64,000 nt of DNA from Catellatospora sp. TT07R-123. Lineage in GTDB: Bacteria; Actinomycetota; Actinomycetes; Mycobacteriales; Micromonosporaceae. Location: contig NZ_BNEM01000001.1 of assembly GCF_018327705.1 (NCBI RefSeq), positions 744,001-808,000 on the forward strand, written 5' to 3'. A program made the position numbers and the translations under genes. The first letter of the stretch is position 1. Each line of letters opens with the position of its first letter. Under the pieces are notes generated by a model. It was not told the DNA's origin. It saw only the letters and a program-made list of their open reading frames with translations, and searched no databases. This document shows positions 49,474-58,047 of this stretch, piece after piece.

Positions 49474-50127
49474 TCACGACCACCGCGCGAACTCGGTGTC
49501 CAGACGCGGGTCGGTGCGCACCCAGACTTCGCCCCCGGCGGCCCCGGCGGGGGCGTCGACCCGGGTCAGACCCAGGAACTCGACCAGTTTGAGCAGTACG
49601 GCTCGTTCGGCGCGGTCGTCGTCGGCATCGTGGGAGTCGAAGAAGACGTAGTACTGGTCGCTCGGGTCCACGATGCCCGATGCCGCCCAGATCCGGGCCA
49701 CCTCTTGGATCGCCTCGGTCTCCGTCGTGATCGTGGCGGCGCGGGCGGCACCGCGGGTCTCCGGTGGCGCGTCGAGGTCGGCGAGGTCGGAGAACCACTG
49801 GCCGAAGCGGTCGAGGCCGGCGTATCCGTTCTCGAAGAACAGCATCGCGCTGGGAAGGTAGCGGTTGGGCCTGTCGACCTTGAGGTATTCCGACCGGGGC
49901 TGATCCCCGCCTTCGGCCCGGGAGATCACCCCCATACCGGGCATCAGCACCAGACGCTGCCCCGCCGGTTCGTCCCTGACGGTGTAGGTGTCCGACTCGC
50001 GTTCACGGAAGAACGCGGAGAACGCCACGTACGCCTCCTGCGGGTCGCCGACGGAGACCTGCTGGCCGTCGCCGTCGCCCGCGGTGAAGACGAACTGTTT
50101 CGGGCCGGGGCGGTAGGGGCGGGCCAT
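49474..50127 (-). CDS. Protein sharing the DUF6357 C-terminal domain
   Basis: The ATG at 50127 (MARPYRPGPKQFVFTAGDGD) gives 217 aa. Residues about 25-125 align by eye with the end of the DUF6357 protein next door: AFSAFFRERESDTYTVRDEP against EFWEFVADRAAGDNEVFTIE, and AGLDRFGQWFSDLADLDAP against AALDQHGPWLSDVADFERA. The C-terminal half (ARAATITTETEAIQEVARIWA, YYVFFDSHDADDDRAERAVL) is separate and unrecognised. It is tandem with the DUF6357 gene, about 100 bp apart. Confidence 0.7.
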   Translation of the reverse strand: MARPYRPGPKQFVFTAGDGDGQQVSVGDPQEAYVAFSAFFRERESDTYTVRDEPAGQRLVLMPGMGVISRAEGGDQPRSEYLKVDRPNRYLPSAMLFFENGYAGLDRFGQWFSDLADLDAPPETRGAARAATITTETEAIQEVARIWAASGIVDPSDQYYVFFDSHDADDDRAERAVLLKLVEFLGLTRVDAPAGAAGGEVWVRTDPRLDTEFARWS

Positions 50128-50260
50128 GTGCGTCCTTCGTTGACCGGTGACTACCCCGCCATTGTAGTGGATCAAAGCGGGCCCGCCCGGCGCCCGCATC
50201 ACCGCTGCACGTCCAGACCGCCGCAGTTCGGCGGCAGCTCCGCAGGACCGCTGCGGCCAC

Positions 50261-50289
50261 GGCGCCCCGGTCCGCAGGACCGGGGCGCC
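50261..50289 (-). terminator. Terminator of the peptide operon
   Basis: GGCGCCCCGGTCC (50261-50273) pairs perfectly with GGACCGGGGCGCC (50277-50289) around a 3-nt loop, 15 bp after the stop of the Cys-rich peptide gene. There is no T-tract. Confidence 0.75.
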
Positions 50290-50304
50290 GCCGCGGCACT
50301 GGTG

Positions 50305-50496
50305 TCAGCAGGCGCCGAAGTAGCAGGTGCCGTAGCTCACGGTGCAGTTGGCCGAGTAGTAGTTGAGCTGCCGGCGACCGCCGGAGTGCGGGCACTCCTC
50401 GCACCAGTAGTAGGGCGTGCAGACCGCGTTCGCGGTGATGTTCGGCACGAGCTTGGCGAGCAGTCGCTCACCGGCCCGCTCCAGCATTGCCTTCAT
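50305..50496 (-). CDS. 63-aa six-cysteine peptide precursor
   Basis: The ATG at 50496 overlaps the S26 protease stop (ATGA), so translation is coupled. Residues 1-24 look like a leader: a charged amphipathic helix MKAMLERAGERLLAKLVPN then ITANA, ending in an AxA motif (A22-N23-A24) as cut by signal-peptidase-type enzymes. Residues 25-63 hold all six cysteines: C26, C32, C35, C51, C58 and C63, the last being the C-terminal residue. The core is rich in Tyr, Ser and Gly. There is no classical Sec hydrophobic core. With a peptidase, an exporter and a redox protein upstream, it is probably the system's product. I do not recognise the family. Confidence 0.85.
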   Translation of the reverse strand: MKAMLERAGERLLAKLVPNITANAVCTPYYWCEECPHSGGRRQLNYYSANCTVSYGTCYFGAC

Positions 50497-50969
50497 GGCT
50501 TCTCCTGACGGGAGGTGGGCGTCGCCGCCCACACGTCGGCGGAGGCGGATGCGCCCGCCGCACCGGCCGCGAGGCCGGAATCCTGGGTGCTCAGGCGCCG
50601 GATGACGACGCCGAGCAGTGACGCGGCCGGCAGCGGGCCGAGCTGTCGCGAGTCCTGGCTGTGCGGGTTGTCGCCGACCACCGCGACGTATCCCGGCGGC
50701 ACGACCGCGTCGGTGCCTGGTCCGCGCTGCCCGGGTAGGGCGTACACGCGCTTGACGATCCACGGGCCCGTGGTCGCCATGCCGGGCGGTCGCCGCAGGA
50801 CCACCAGCCGGCCGGGCGACAGGCTCGCGGACCTGGCCCGGCGGACGAGCAGGCGGTCTCCGTCGTGCAGGGTCGGTTCCATGCTGCCGCCGCTGACGGT
50901 GACGAGGACCAGGCGGCGGACGGCGTACCACGCGGCGGCGGCCGCGCAGGCCAGCAGGAGGAGGATCAT
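50493..50969 (-). CDS. S26 signal-peptidase-like protease
   Basis: The 158-aa protein starts at the ATG at 50969, overlapping the ABC exporter stop by 4 nt. An N-terminal membrane segment (1-22) precedes the catalytic core: SGGSMEPTL with nucleophile S29, IVKRVYALPG with general base K73, and GDNPHSQDSRQLG at 99-111 (box E). It is short and lacks the large beta insert of housekeeping SipW/LepB enzymes, like dedicated peptidases in peptide clusters. Its 4-nt overlaps with both the exporter and the Cys-rich peptide suggest it cuts the peptide after ANA on the extracytoplasmic face. Confidence 0.88.
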   Translation of the reverse strand: MILLLLACAAAAAWYAVRRLVLVTVSGGSMEPTLHDGDRLLVRRARSASLSPGRLVVLRRPPGMATTGPWIVKRVYALPGQRGPGTDAVVPPGYVAVVGDNPHSQDSRQLGPLPAASLLGVVIRRLSTQDSGLAAGAAGASASADVWAATPTSRQEKP

Positions 50970-52744
50970 GCCGGCATCGCCTGGTAGCCCGCGGCCTGGG
51001 TCTCGAACAGTGTGGCGTAGATGCCGCGGGCCGCCATGAGGTCGTCGTGGTCGCCCTGCTCGGCGACCCGGCCGCCGTCCAGGACGGCGATCGTGTCGGC
51101 GTCGCGCACCGTGTTGAGCCGGTGTGAGATCAATATCGTGGTACGCCCGCGCCGGTGCGCCTGCAGGGCCCGCTGGATCGACGCCTCCGCGTCGGCGTCC
51201 AGGCCTGAGCTGGGCTCGTCCAGGATCGCCAGGTCGCTGTCGGTGCGCATGAACGACCGGGCGAGCGCCACCCGCTGCCACTGCCCGCCGGACAGTTGCA
51301 CGCCCTCGCGCGGGTCGTTGGCGCCGCCGGCCCAGAAGAGCCGGGTCAGCGGTGTCTCGTAGCCGAACGGCAGGCCGGTCAGGGTGTCGTGGACACCCGC
51401 GAGCCGGGCAGCCGCCTCGACCCGGGCCGGGTCGTGCAACGCGGACAGGTCGCCCAGCGCGACATTCTCCCGTGCGGGCAGGTCGTAGTCGCAGAAGTCC
51501 TGGAAGACCGCGCTGATGCGCCGCCGCAGCGAGGCCGGGTCCAGGTCGCGCAGGTCGACGCCGTCCCAGGTGATCGTGCCCCGGGTCGGTTCGTAGAACC
51601 GGCACAGCAGCTTGACCAGCGTGCTCTTGCCCGCACCGTTGAGACCTACCAGGGCGGTGGCGCTGCCGCTGGGAATGGACAGGTTCAGCCTGCGGAACAC
51701 CCAGCCGGTGGCACCGCTGTACCGGAACCACACGTCCTTGATCTCGATGCCGCGCCGCAGCGGCGCCGCGGCTGTCGTCCCCTGGTCTGCTCCCACCGGT
51801 GCGGTGGCCGTCGCGTAGTGCTCGAAGACCAGCAGCGCCTGGTGGGTCGACGCGACCTGTTGGACCCCGTTGCCCAGGGCCGCCTGCACTCCGGCGACGG
51901 CCACCAGGAACACCGACAGATCACCCACCGTCGGCGAGCCCGACCGGGTGAGCCAGACCAGCCCGCTGCCGGCCACGGCCGCCGCCAGCGAACCCACGAA
52001 GACCTGGATCGCCAGCCGTCGGCGGTCGATGCGCCGCTCGGCCGTGTTGATGGCGCTCAGTTCGTCGAGCATCCTGCTGCGGAAGAAGTCACCGAGGCCG
52101 AACAGCTGGACCTCCTTGGCCGACTCCGCAGTGGTCATCAGCCGCGCGTAGAACAGGCGACGGCGCTCGGCGTGGCCGACGCTGGTCACCGTCGTGGCGT
52201 ACCGGCGGCTCAGGCGCAGGTGGAGCAGCAGGCCGGGCACCGCTGCGGCGATCACCGCGGCGGCGACCGCCGGGCTCAGCGCGATCAGCGAACCGAGGAA
52301 CCCGAAGAGGGCGACGGCCGCCGCCGCCATCCCCAGCGCACCGGACACCACCCGGCTGGGCGCCAGCCGACCGGACGATCCCGCGATCTGCACCGTGTCC
52401 TGGAAAGACGGATCCTCCAGCCGCGCCAGGCCGGTGTGCCGGTTCAGCGCGCTGAACAGGCCGTCCTGGACGGTCAGCGACAGGCTGCGGTCCAGTTCCG
52501 CGGCCAGGTACTGGTTCAGGTGCGGCAACGCGGCCAGCACCACGCCGACAGCCGCGACCGACACCGCCGCCAGCGGCGCCACCGAGCCGACGGCGGCACC
52601 GTCCAGCAGGTCGGCGGTCAGCCACGCCAGCCACACCGGCCCAGCCCCGGCCACGGCGGTCAGCCCACCCATCGCAGCCACCGCCCCGGGAGCACTACGC
52701 CAGGCCATCACCGACGCCCGGGCCAGATGCCTTCGGTCAGACAC
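50966..52744 (-). CDS. ABC exporter (fused membrane and ATPase domains)
   Basis: This 592-aa half-transporter has six predicted helices (about 20-300), then an ATPase with Walker A GLNGAGKS at 367-374, signature LSGGQ at 484-488 and Walker B LAILDE at 505-510, followed by an H-loop SHRLNT. There is no N-terminal C39 peptidase, consistent with use of the separate S26 protease. The GTG start overlaps the thioredoxin-like gene by 8 nt, and the end overlaps the protease gene. It resembles peptide (lanthipeptide or lasso type) exporters. Likely substrate is the six-Cys peptide. Confidence 0.92.
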   Translation of the reverse strand: MSDRRHLARASVMAWRSAPGAVAAMGGLTAVAGAGPVWLAWLTADLLDGAAVGSVAPLAAVSVAAVGVVLAALPHLNQYLAAELDRSLSLTVQDGLFSALNRHTGLARLEDPSFQDTVQIAGSSGRLAPSRVVSGALGMAAAAVALFGFLGSLIALSPAVAAAVIAAAVPGLLLHLRLSRRYATTVTSVGHAERRRLFYARLMTTAESAKEVQLFGLGDFFRSRMLDELSAINTAERRIDRRRLAIQVFVGSLAAAVAGSGLVWLTRSGSPTVGDLSVFLVAVAGVQAALGNGVQQVASTHQALLVFEHYATATAPVGADQGTTAAAPLRRGIEIKDVWFRYSGATGWVFRRLNLSIPSGSATALVGLNGAGKSTLVKLLCRFYEPTRGTITWDGVDLRDLDPASLRRRISAVFQDFCDYDLPARENVALGDLSALHDPARVEAAARLAGVHDTLTGLPFGYETPLTRLFWAGGANDPREGVQLSGGQWQRVALARSFMRTDSDLAILDEPSSGLDADAEASIQRALQAHRRGRTTILISHRLNTVRDADTIAVLDGGRVAEQGDHDDLMAARGIYATLFETQAAGYQAMPA

Positions 52745-53282
52745 GCGCGGCTTCCCTCATCAGCCGGTCCGGCTTGGGGAAGGTCGCGAAGGTGGCGCCG
52801 CTGTGCGACACCGTCCCGGCGCCGTCCAGCAGGACCACCGCGGGGTAGCCCCTGGTGGAGAACGCCGTGGCGACCGGGCCGAACGGGGGTTCCATGACGA
52901 CCCGGGCGACCGGTCCCACCTGCGCCGCGAGGTCGCGCAGCTCCTCCGGCGACCCGATGAGGACCGCGACCGTCCGCTCGCGGCCGCCCATCGCCTGGGC
53001 GTACGCCAGGAACTGCGGCAGCTGGTCCTTGCACGCGGAGCAGTCGGGCGACAGAAAGCCCACCAGACTGTCCGTGAGCCCGGCGGCGTCGATCACCTCG
53101 CCGTCGGTCGCCTCGGCGGTGAACGGCCCGGGTCTGTCCCCCGGCAGCAACGTCACCCGGGGAGGTTCGGCGGTCGGCGACGGCGACATCTCGCGCAGCC
53201 GCTTGATGACACCCATGACGAGAACCAGGTTCAGAGCACCGACGACGCACGCCAGCACCGAGGCCACGGCCACGTAAGACAT
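52737..53282 (-). CDS. Membrane-anchored thioredoxin-like (TlpA/MauD-type) protein
   Basis: The ATG at 53282 has GGAGGG 5 bp upstream, giving 181 aa. An N-terminal anchor (about 3-26, VAVASVLACVVGALNLVLVM) leaves the C-terminal thioredoxin fold outside: DSLVGFLSPDCSACKDQLPQF with active-site CSAC at 81-84, GYPAVVLLDGAGTV with the cis-proline loop. MauD/TlpA proteins act in disulfide exchange. First in the operon with an exporter, a protease and a six-Cys peptide, it probably oxidises or isomerises the peptide's disulfides. Confidence 0.85.
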   Translation of the reverse strand: MSYVAVASVLACVVGALNLVLVMGVIKRLREMSPSPTAEPPRVTLLPGDRPGPFTAEATDGEVIDAAGLTDSLVGFLSPDCSACKDQLPQFLAYAQAMGGRERTVAVLIGSPEELRDLAAQVGPVARVVMEPPFGPVATAFSTRGYPAVVLLDGAGTVSHSGATFATFPKPDRLMREAARV

Positions 53283-53331
53283 TGGTCCCTCCGGAGGTTT
53301 GGTCACCGGAGACGACTATCGGTAAAGTCTG

Positions 53332-53349
53332 TTACCAGATTCTTACCAG
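53332..53349. promoter_or_regulatory. Heptamer direct repeat TTACCAG (SARP-type site)
   Basis: TTACCAG occurs at 53332-53338 and 53343-53349, an 11-bp period (one helical turn), between divergent genes starting at 53282 and 53360. SARP activators bind heptamer direct repeats with this spacing. The regulator starting at 53360 carries a SARP domain and may bind here. Confidence 0.55.
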
Positions 53350-53359
53350 TGGAGACAGG

Positions 53360-56300
53360 GTGGCGGGGCAGCCCACCGGGATGGTGTTTCGGGTGCTCGG
53401 GCCCGTCGAGGTCCAGCACGGCGCGGGCCTGGTCGACCTCGGTCCGCGGCGCGGCGAACGCTGCCTGCTCGGGCTGCTGCTCCTGGAGGCCGGGCGCGGC
53501 GTGCTGACCATGGATCGGCTGCAGAACCTGCTGTGGGACGACGATCCGCCAGGCAACGCCCAGCGCACGGTCCACACCTACGTCGCACGGCTGCGGGCGA
53601 GGCTCAGACCGCACGGCGTACGCATCATCACCAGCAGCAACGGCTACCGCGTCGACCTCGACGCCGCGCAGGTGGACGCCCACCGGTTCACCGCCGCCAT
53701 CACCCGGGCGCGCGCCGCCGCCGCACCGGGCGTACGCGCGAGAATCCTCGCCGAAGCCCTCGACCTGTGGCGGGGACCGCCGCTGGCCGACGTCGCCGGC
53801 GACTACCTGCGCGCCCGGATCGGTGCCGGTCTGGAAGAACACCGGTTCGCCGCGATCGAGCTGCTCGCCCAGGCCGACCTCGACTGCGGCCGGCACCACA
53901 AGGTCCTGACCGACCTGGCCCACGTGCTGGACGAGCATCCGACCCGGGAGCGTCTGACCGAACTGCTCATGCTCGCCTACTACCGGGCCGGTCGGCAGGG
54001 CGAAGCCCTGTCGGCGTACCGCCGGGTGTGGCAGACCCTGGACACCGAACTGGGCGTGGAACCGGGCCCAGGCCTGCGTGACCTGCACGGGCGGATCCTG
54101 GCCAACGACCCGAGCCTGACGACGCGCACCGACGCCGCCGCCGCCAACGTGCCGCGCTTCCTGCCCCGCACCGTGCCGGACTTCACCGGGCGGGAAGCGG
54201 ATCTGCGGCGCCTGGACGCCATCGCCGACGAGAGCGGCGACGCCGCCGGCGCCGCGCTGATCACCACGATCTCCGGTACGCCGGGCGTGGGAAAGACCGC
54301 GCTGGCCATCCACTGGGGACACCGGTCGGTGCACCGCTTCCCCGACGGCCAGCTCTACGTCAACCTGCGCGGCTTTGACACCGGCCGCCCGCTGCACCCG
54401 ATCGACGCCCTCGCGCTGCTGCTGCGCGCCCTCGGCCAGCCCAGCGACAAGATCTCCGTCGACGTCGACGAGGCCTCCGGCCAGTACCGGTCGCTGCTGG
54501 CCGACCGGCGGATGCTGGTGCTGCTCGACAACGCCGCGACCATCGACCAGGTCCGGCCGCTGCTGCCGGGCGGCACGGGCAGCTTCGCCCTGATCACCAG
54601 CCGCAACCGTCTCAGCGGGCTGCTCGCCCGCGACGGCGTTCGCCGCCTCGACCTGCCGATGCTGTCCGCCGCGGACGCGTACCAGCTGCTCGTCCGCATC
54701 CTCGGCGCCGAGCGCGTCGCCGCCGAACCCGACGCCGCGACCGACCTGGCAGCCGCGTGCGCGCACCTGCCGCTCGCGTTGCGGATCGCGGCGGCCAACC
54801 TGGCAGACCAGCCGGACCAGCCGATCGCGCAGTACGTGTCGCTGCTGCGCGGCGGCGACCGGCTGGCCGCCCTGGCGATCGACGGCGACCTGGACAGCAC
54901 CATCCGCGCCGCGTTCGACCAGTCGTACGCACGCCTGAGCCACGGCGCCGCCCGGCTGTTCCGCCTGCTCGGCGTCGCACCCGGCCCTGACGTCACCGCT
55001 GAGGCCGCCGCGGCGCTCGCGGCCGTGCCGACCGAGACGGCCGAGGTCCTGCTGCGCCAGCTGACCGCCGCGCACCTGGTGCAGAACCCGCTCGAAGGCC
55101 GCTACTCGCTGCACGACCTGCTGCGCCTGTACGCCCGCTCGCAGGCCGACCCGGGCGCCCCCGACGCCCGCCGCCTATTGATCGAGTGGTACCTGGTCCG
55201 CGCCGACGCCGCCGCCCGCCAGATGATGCCGAACCTGCCGCTGCCGCCCATGCCGCAGACCGCGCCCGACGGCCACATCACCACGACGGCGGACTGGTTC
55301 ACCGACGAGGCCGCCAACCTGGCCGCCTGCGTACGCGACGCCCACGACCACGGCCTGCCGCACCACTGCTGCGCGCTCGCCGACCGGATGCGGGCGCACT
55401 TCCACCTGTCCCGGGACATGGTCGGCTGGCGGCCGGTGGCCGAACACGCCCAGTCCGCCGCACCGGCCATCGCCGACCCGTTCCTGGCCGGTGCGGAAGG
55501 CTCCGCCGCCGAACTCAGCCTCGCCTTCTACTACCGGGGGCTGGGCCGCTACGACGCGGCCAAGGCGCACAGCGGGCGCGCGATCGACCTCGCCGAAGCG
55601 GTGGGCTGGGCCGACGGGCACGCCGCCGCCCTGGCCAACCTCGGTGTGATCCACCTGTGGAGCAGCGAGCACGCCCGGTCCGCCGAGTACTCCCGGCGCG
55701 CGCTCGACGCCCACCGCCTGGCCGGCAACGGAGCCGGGCAGGCGCAAGCGCTCGGCAACCTCGGATTCGTCGCCCTGACGCTGGGCAACCTCGGCGAAGC
55801 CGAGCAATGCTTCCGGGAAGCGGTCGCGCTGCACCGTACGGCAGGCGCCCGCAGCAGCGAAGGACTCGCCCTGGCCAACCTCGGCGACACCCTGCGCTAC
55901 GCCGGCCGCTGCGACGAAGCCATCGAGGTGCTCACCCGGGCGCTGTCCGTCCTGCGCGAGACCGGCGGCAAGGTCGCCGAGGCCGTCGCCCAGATCAACC
56001 TCGCGTACGCCCAGTGCGAGTCCGGCCAGTCCGACGCCGCCCTGGCCAACGCGACCGCCGCCCTGGACCTGGTCCGGGAGACGGGCGACCCCAACGCCGA
56101 GGCCAACGTCCTCAACCGGCTCGCGGCCGTACACGCCGCCCGCGGCGAGCACGACGCCGCCGTCAGCCTGTTCCAGACCGCGCTGGACCTGTGCGTGTCC
56201 ATCGGCGGCCGCGATCCCGAACTGGACGCCCACGTCGGCCTCACGCACGCTCTGCTCGGCACCGGCCACCCGGCCGCCGCCCACACCCACGCCACGATCG

Positions 56301-56494
56301 CCCTGGGCCTGGCCCGCGACCTCGACATCCGCATCTCCCACGGGTACGCCGCAGCCGCACTGGCCGCCGCCAAGCTGCACCTCGGAGACCGTGACGGGGC
56401 CCGGAGCCTGGCGTTGGAGGCGCGCGCGCACCACCTGGAGACCGGCGTGACCTCCGGCGTCCGCGCCGCCGAGGCGCTACTGGCGCGGCTGTGA
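53360..56494 (+). CDS. SARP/AfsR-like regulator with NB-ARC and TPR domains
   Basis: The GTG at 53360 has GGAGA 5 bp upstream, giving 1044 aa (MAGQPTGMVFRVLGPVEV); ATG 53381 is an alternative. Domains: an OmpR-type winged helix (about 8-95), bacterial transcriptional activation (BTAD) domain (about 100-245), an NB-ARC ATPase with GTPGVGKT near 305-312 and LPLALRIAAANLADQ, and C-terminal TPRs (GHAAALANLGVIHLWSS, AQALGNLGFVALTLGNLGEA). The architecture matches AfsR. Such proteins activate antibiotic and peptide clusters. It is divergent from the peptide operon across a 77-bp gap carrying a heptamer repeat, and probably switches that operon on. Confidence 0.92.
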   Translation: MAGQPTGMVFRVLGPVEVQHGAGLVDLGPRRGERCLLGLLLLEAGRGVLTMDRLQNLLWDDDPPGNAQRTVHTYVARLRARLRPHGVRIITSSNGYRVDLDAAQVDAHRFTAAITRARAAAAPGVRARILAEALDLWRGPPLADVAGDYLRARIGAGLEEHRFAAIELLAQADLDCGRHHKVLTDLAHVLDEHPTRERLTELLMLAYYRAGRQGEALSAYRRVWQTLDTELGVEPGPGLRDLHGRILANDPSLTTRTDAAAANVPRFLPRTVPDFTGREADLRRLDAIADESGDAAGAALITTISGTPGVGKTALAIHWGHRSVHRFPDGQLYVNLRGFDTGRPLHPIDALALLLRALGQPSDKISVDVDEASGQYRSLLADRRMLVLLDNAATIDQVRPLLPGGTGSFALITSRNRLSGLLARDGVRRLDLPMLSAADAYQLLVRILGAERVAAEPDAATDLAAACAHLPLALRIAAANLADQPDQPIAQYVSLLRGGDRLAALAIDGDLDSTIRAAFDQSYARLSHGAARLFRLLGVAPGPDVTAEAAAALAAVPTETAEVLLRQLTAAHLVQNPLEGRYSLHDLLRLYARSQADPGAPDARRLLIEWYLVRADAAARQMMPNLPLPPMPQTAPDGHITTTADWFTDEAANLAACVRDAHDHGLPHHCCALADRMRAHFHLSRDMVGWRPVAEHAQSAAPAIADPFLAGAEGSAAELSLAFYYRGLGRYDAAKAHSGRAIDLAEAVGWADGHAAALANLGVIHLWSSEHARSAEYSRRALDAHRLAGNGAGQAQALGNLGFVALTLGNLGEAEQCFREAVALHRTAGARSSEGLALANLGDTLRYAGRCDEAIEVLTRALSVLRETGGKVAEAVAQINLAYAQCESGQSDAALANATAALDLVRETGDPNAEANVLNRLAAVHAARGEHDAAVSLFQTALDLCVSIGGRDPELDAHVGLTHALLGTGHPAAAHTHATIALGLARDLDIRISHGYAAAALAAAKLHLGDRDGARSLALEARAHHLETGVTSGVRAAEALLARL

Positions 56495-56544
56495 CCGAAG
56501 GCGGGCGGGAGTCCGGTCAGGACCGCCGCGCCGAACATCCTCGC

Positions 56545-57069
56545 TCACAGCGGGCGCAGCAGCGCGACGAGATCGTCCAGAGCCGCGACGAGCATCCCGA
56601 CCAGCGCACCGACCACACCGGCGAGCACCGCGGCGGGCAGCGGCAGCTCGGCCGTCGCGGTCGTGGCGACCGCGCCGGCGATCGCGACCGCGATGAGCGA
56701 CACGTTGCGCGCGATGTGCCGACCGGACAGCGGGGTGGCAGAGGCGCCGAAGCAGCGGCAGGCAACGGCCCGCTTGCGGCGTACCACGGCGGCTATCGCG
56801 ACGGCGAAGACCGCCAGCAACCCTGCGGCCAGCAAGAACCCGACGGCCCCGGCGACCCTGCCGGGGATCAGCAGGCAGACGATGATCACCGCCTCGGTGG
56901 CCGCGGACGCGCGGGCGGCTGCCGGCCGGCGCGACTCGGGCACCACGTCCATGTCGCGCAGTGACAGCTCGAAAGCGACCCATGCGGATCGGCTCGAAAC
57001 CTTGCCCACCAGGGCGATCGCGAAGACGGTGGCAAGGAGGAGCCGGCAGGCGACCTCGACGTAGGGCAC
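56545..57069 (-). CDS. MauE/DoxX-type redox membrane protein
   Basis: The GTG at 57069 (MPYVEVACRLLLATVFAIALVGKVS) gives 174 aa with four or five membrane segments. The motif ACRCFGASATPLSGRHIARNVSL, with a CxC pair on a loop, is the hallmark of the MauE-type family, which supplies electrons or disulfides across the membrane. GGAGGT lies 15 bp upstream. It is convergent with the SARP gene and near the TlpA-like gene; MauE and MauD-like proteins often work together, so it probably powers the same oxidative folding pathway. Confidence 0.85.
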   Translation of the reverse strand: MPYVEVACRLLLATVFAIALVGKVSSRSAWVAFELSLRDMDVVPESRRPAAARASAATEAVIIVCLLIPGRVAGAVGFLLAAGLLAVFAVAIAAVVRRKRAVACRCFGASATPLSGRHIARNVSLIAVAIAGAVATTATAELPLPAAVLAGVVGALVGMLVAALDDLVALLRPL

Positions 57070-57160
57070 GACGATGAAACTACCTCCTGCGCATGCCTTC
57101 TGATCCGCTGAGGTTCACCGGGTTGAAGGCGACGCACCGTGTCGCAGACCTGCCCCTGGC

Positions 57161-57304
57161 ATGATCTGCCTCATGTTCGAGGAGAAGCTCGAAGCGCTGG
57201 CGCAGATGATGACCGAACACGACGAATACGCGACCAGGTACTACACGCACGTACGTGAAATGGTCCTGCTGGCCGCCGAGATCGAGACCTTGCGCAGCGA
57301 GTAG
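57161..57304 (+). CDS. Small coiled-coil protein
   Basis: A 47-codon frame from the ATG at 57161 (or 57173) reads MICLMFEEKLEALAQMMTEH, then REMVLLAAEIETLRSE, one or two long charged helices with heptad leucines. It is divergent from the MauE-like gene. No ribosome binding site stands out (CCTGGC upstream), so a short protein is plausible but unproven. Confidence 0.4.
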   Translation: MICLMFEEKLEALAQMMTEHDEYATRYYTHVREMVLLAAEIETLRSE

Positions 57305-57405
57305 GCCCCCGGTTGAGGAAGGTCGCCGGCTGCCGCGCAGGCGGCGTTCAGTTCTTCGACCACGTGCGCCGGTCACCTACCGCCGCACCCACGTCGATCA
57401 CGACG

Positions 57406-58047
57406 CTAAGGCAGTTCATGCCCGTTGAAAGACAGGATCTGGGCCACTTCCCGGTCGAATGCCTTGGAAATTCCCAAGTAAGAGGAATACCAGCCCTGGT
57501 CCTCCGCCGGCACGCGAACCACGAACGAAGCGCTGGCAGTCTTCTCGCTGTACCCCAGATCCTTCACGTGAAACAGTTCGCCGCCCTGGCCGCATCTGTC
57601 GACCAGGGCCCGGAAGAACGAGACGAAGCGCCGGTCGAATTCCGTCTTCTGCGCCTCGGTCAACGGTTCAGCGAAGAAGAAGAGATGCAGCAGATCAACC
57701 TCCGGCTCGCCTCGCTCGCGACGACGTATCTCGTCCACGTCCACCAGGGTGACGCCAGGCTTTGCCCGAAACCTATCCACCTGATCCGTATCCGCAGAAC
57801 GAACGATGACGCGCATCGAGGAACGGCCGAGGGCAAGGGCGGCCTTGTAGTACTTATGCCCGGACACCACCAGGATCTGACCGTCTTCGATCACACCATG
57901 CACAGGCGGGATCGCCGCCGACACCCTGTAGAACTCGATCAGATGCGGTAGGACATATCTCGCGTCCGCATCCGGGAACCGTTCCTCCGCCAAGGTGATG
58001 AATGACGCAGGGACATCAAGCACAGTGTATGGAGAAACCGTACCCAT
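57406..58047 (-). CDS. Protein with ParB/Srx-like segment
   Basis: The ATG at 58047 (MGTVSPYTVLDVPASFITLA) gives 213 aa. The segment DGQILVVSGHKYYKAALALGRSSMRVIVR resembles the ParB-N/sulfiredoxin motif (xGxHRxxAA), with K in place of the usual R. The rest (DLLHLFFFAEPLTEAQKTEF, YSSYLGISKAFDREVAQILS) is unrecognised. There is no signal or membrane segment. The role is unknown. Confidence 0.65.
   Translation of the reverse strand: MGTVSPYTVLDVPASFITLAEERFPDADARYVLPHLIEFYRVSAAIPPVHGVIEDGQILVVSGHKYYKAALALGRSSMRVIVRSADTDQVDRFRAKPGVTLVDVDEIRRRERGEPEVDLLHLFFFAEPLTEAQKTEFDRRFVSFFRALVDRCGQGGELFHVKDLGYSEKTASASFVVRVPAEDQGWYSSYLGISKAFDREVAQILSFNGHELP

Noticed and set aside
50305-50496. Lanthipeptide or thiopeptide precursor
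   Set aside because: No LanB/C/M dehydratase/cyclase or YcaO gene lies in this window near it; the neighbours point to disulfides.
50966-52744. Bacteriocin-type C39 peptidase exporter
   Set aside because: No N-terminal Cys-His peptidase domain is present; the protease is a separate S26 protein.
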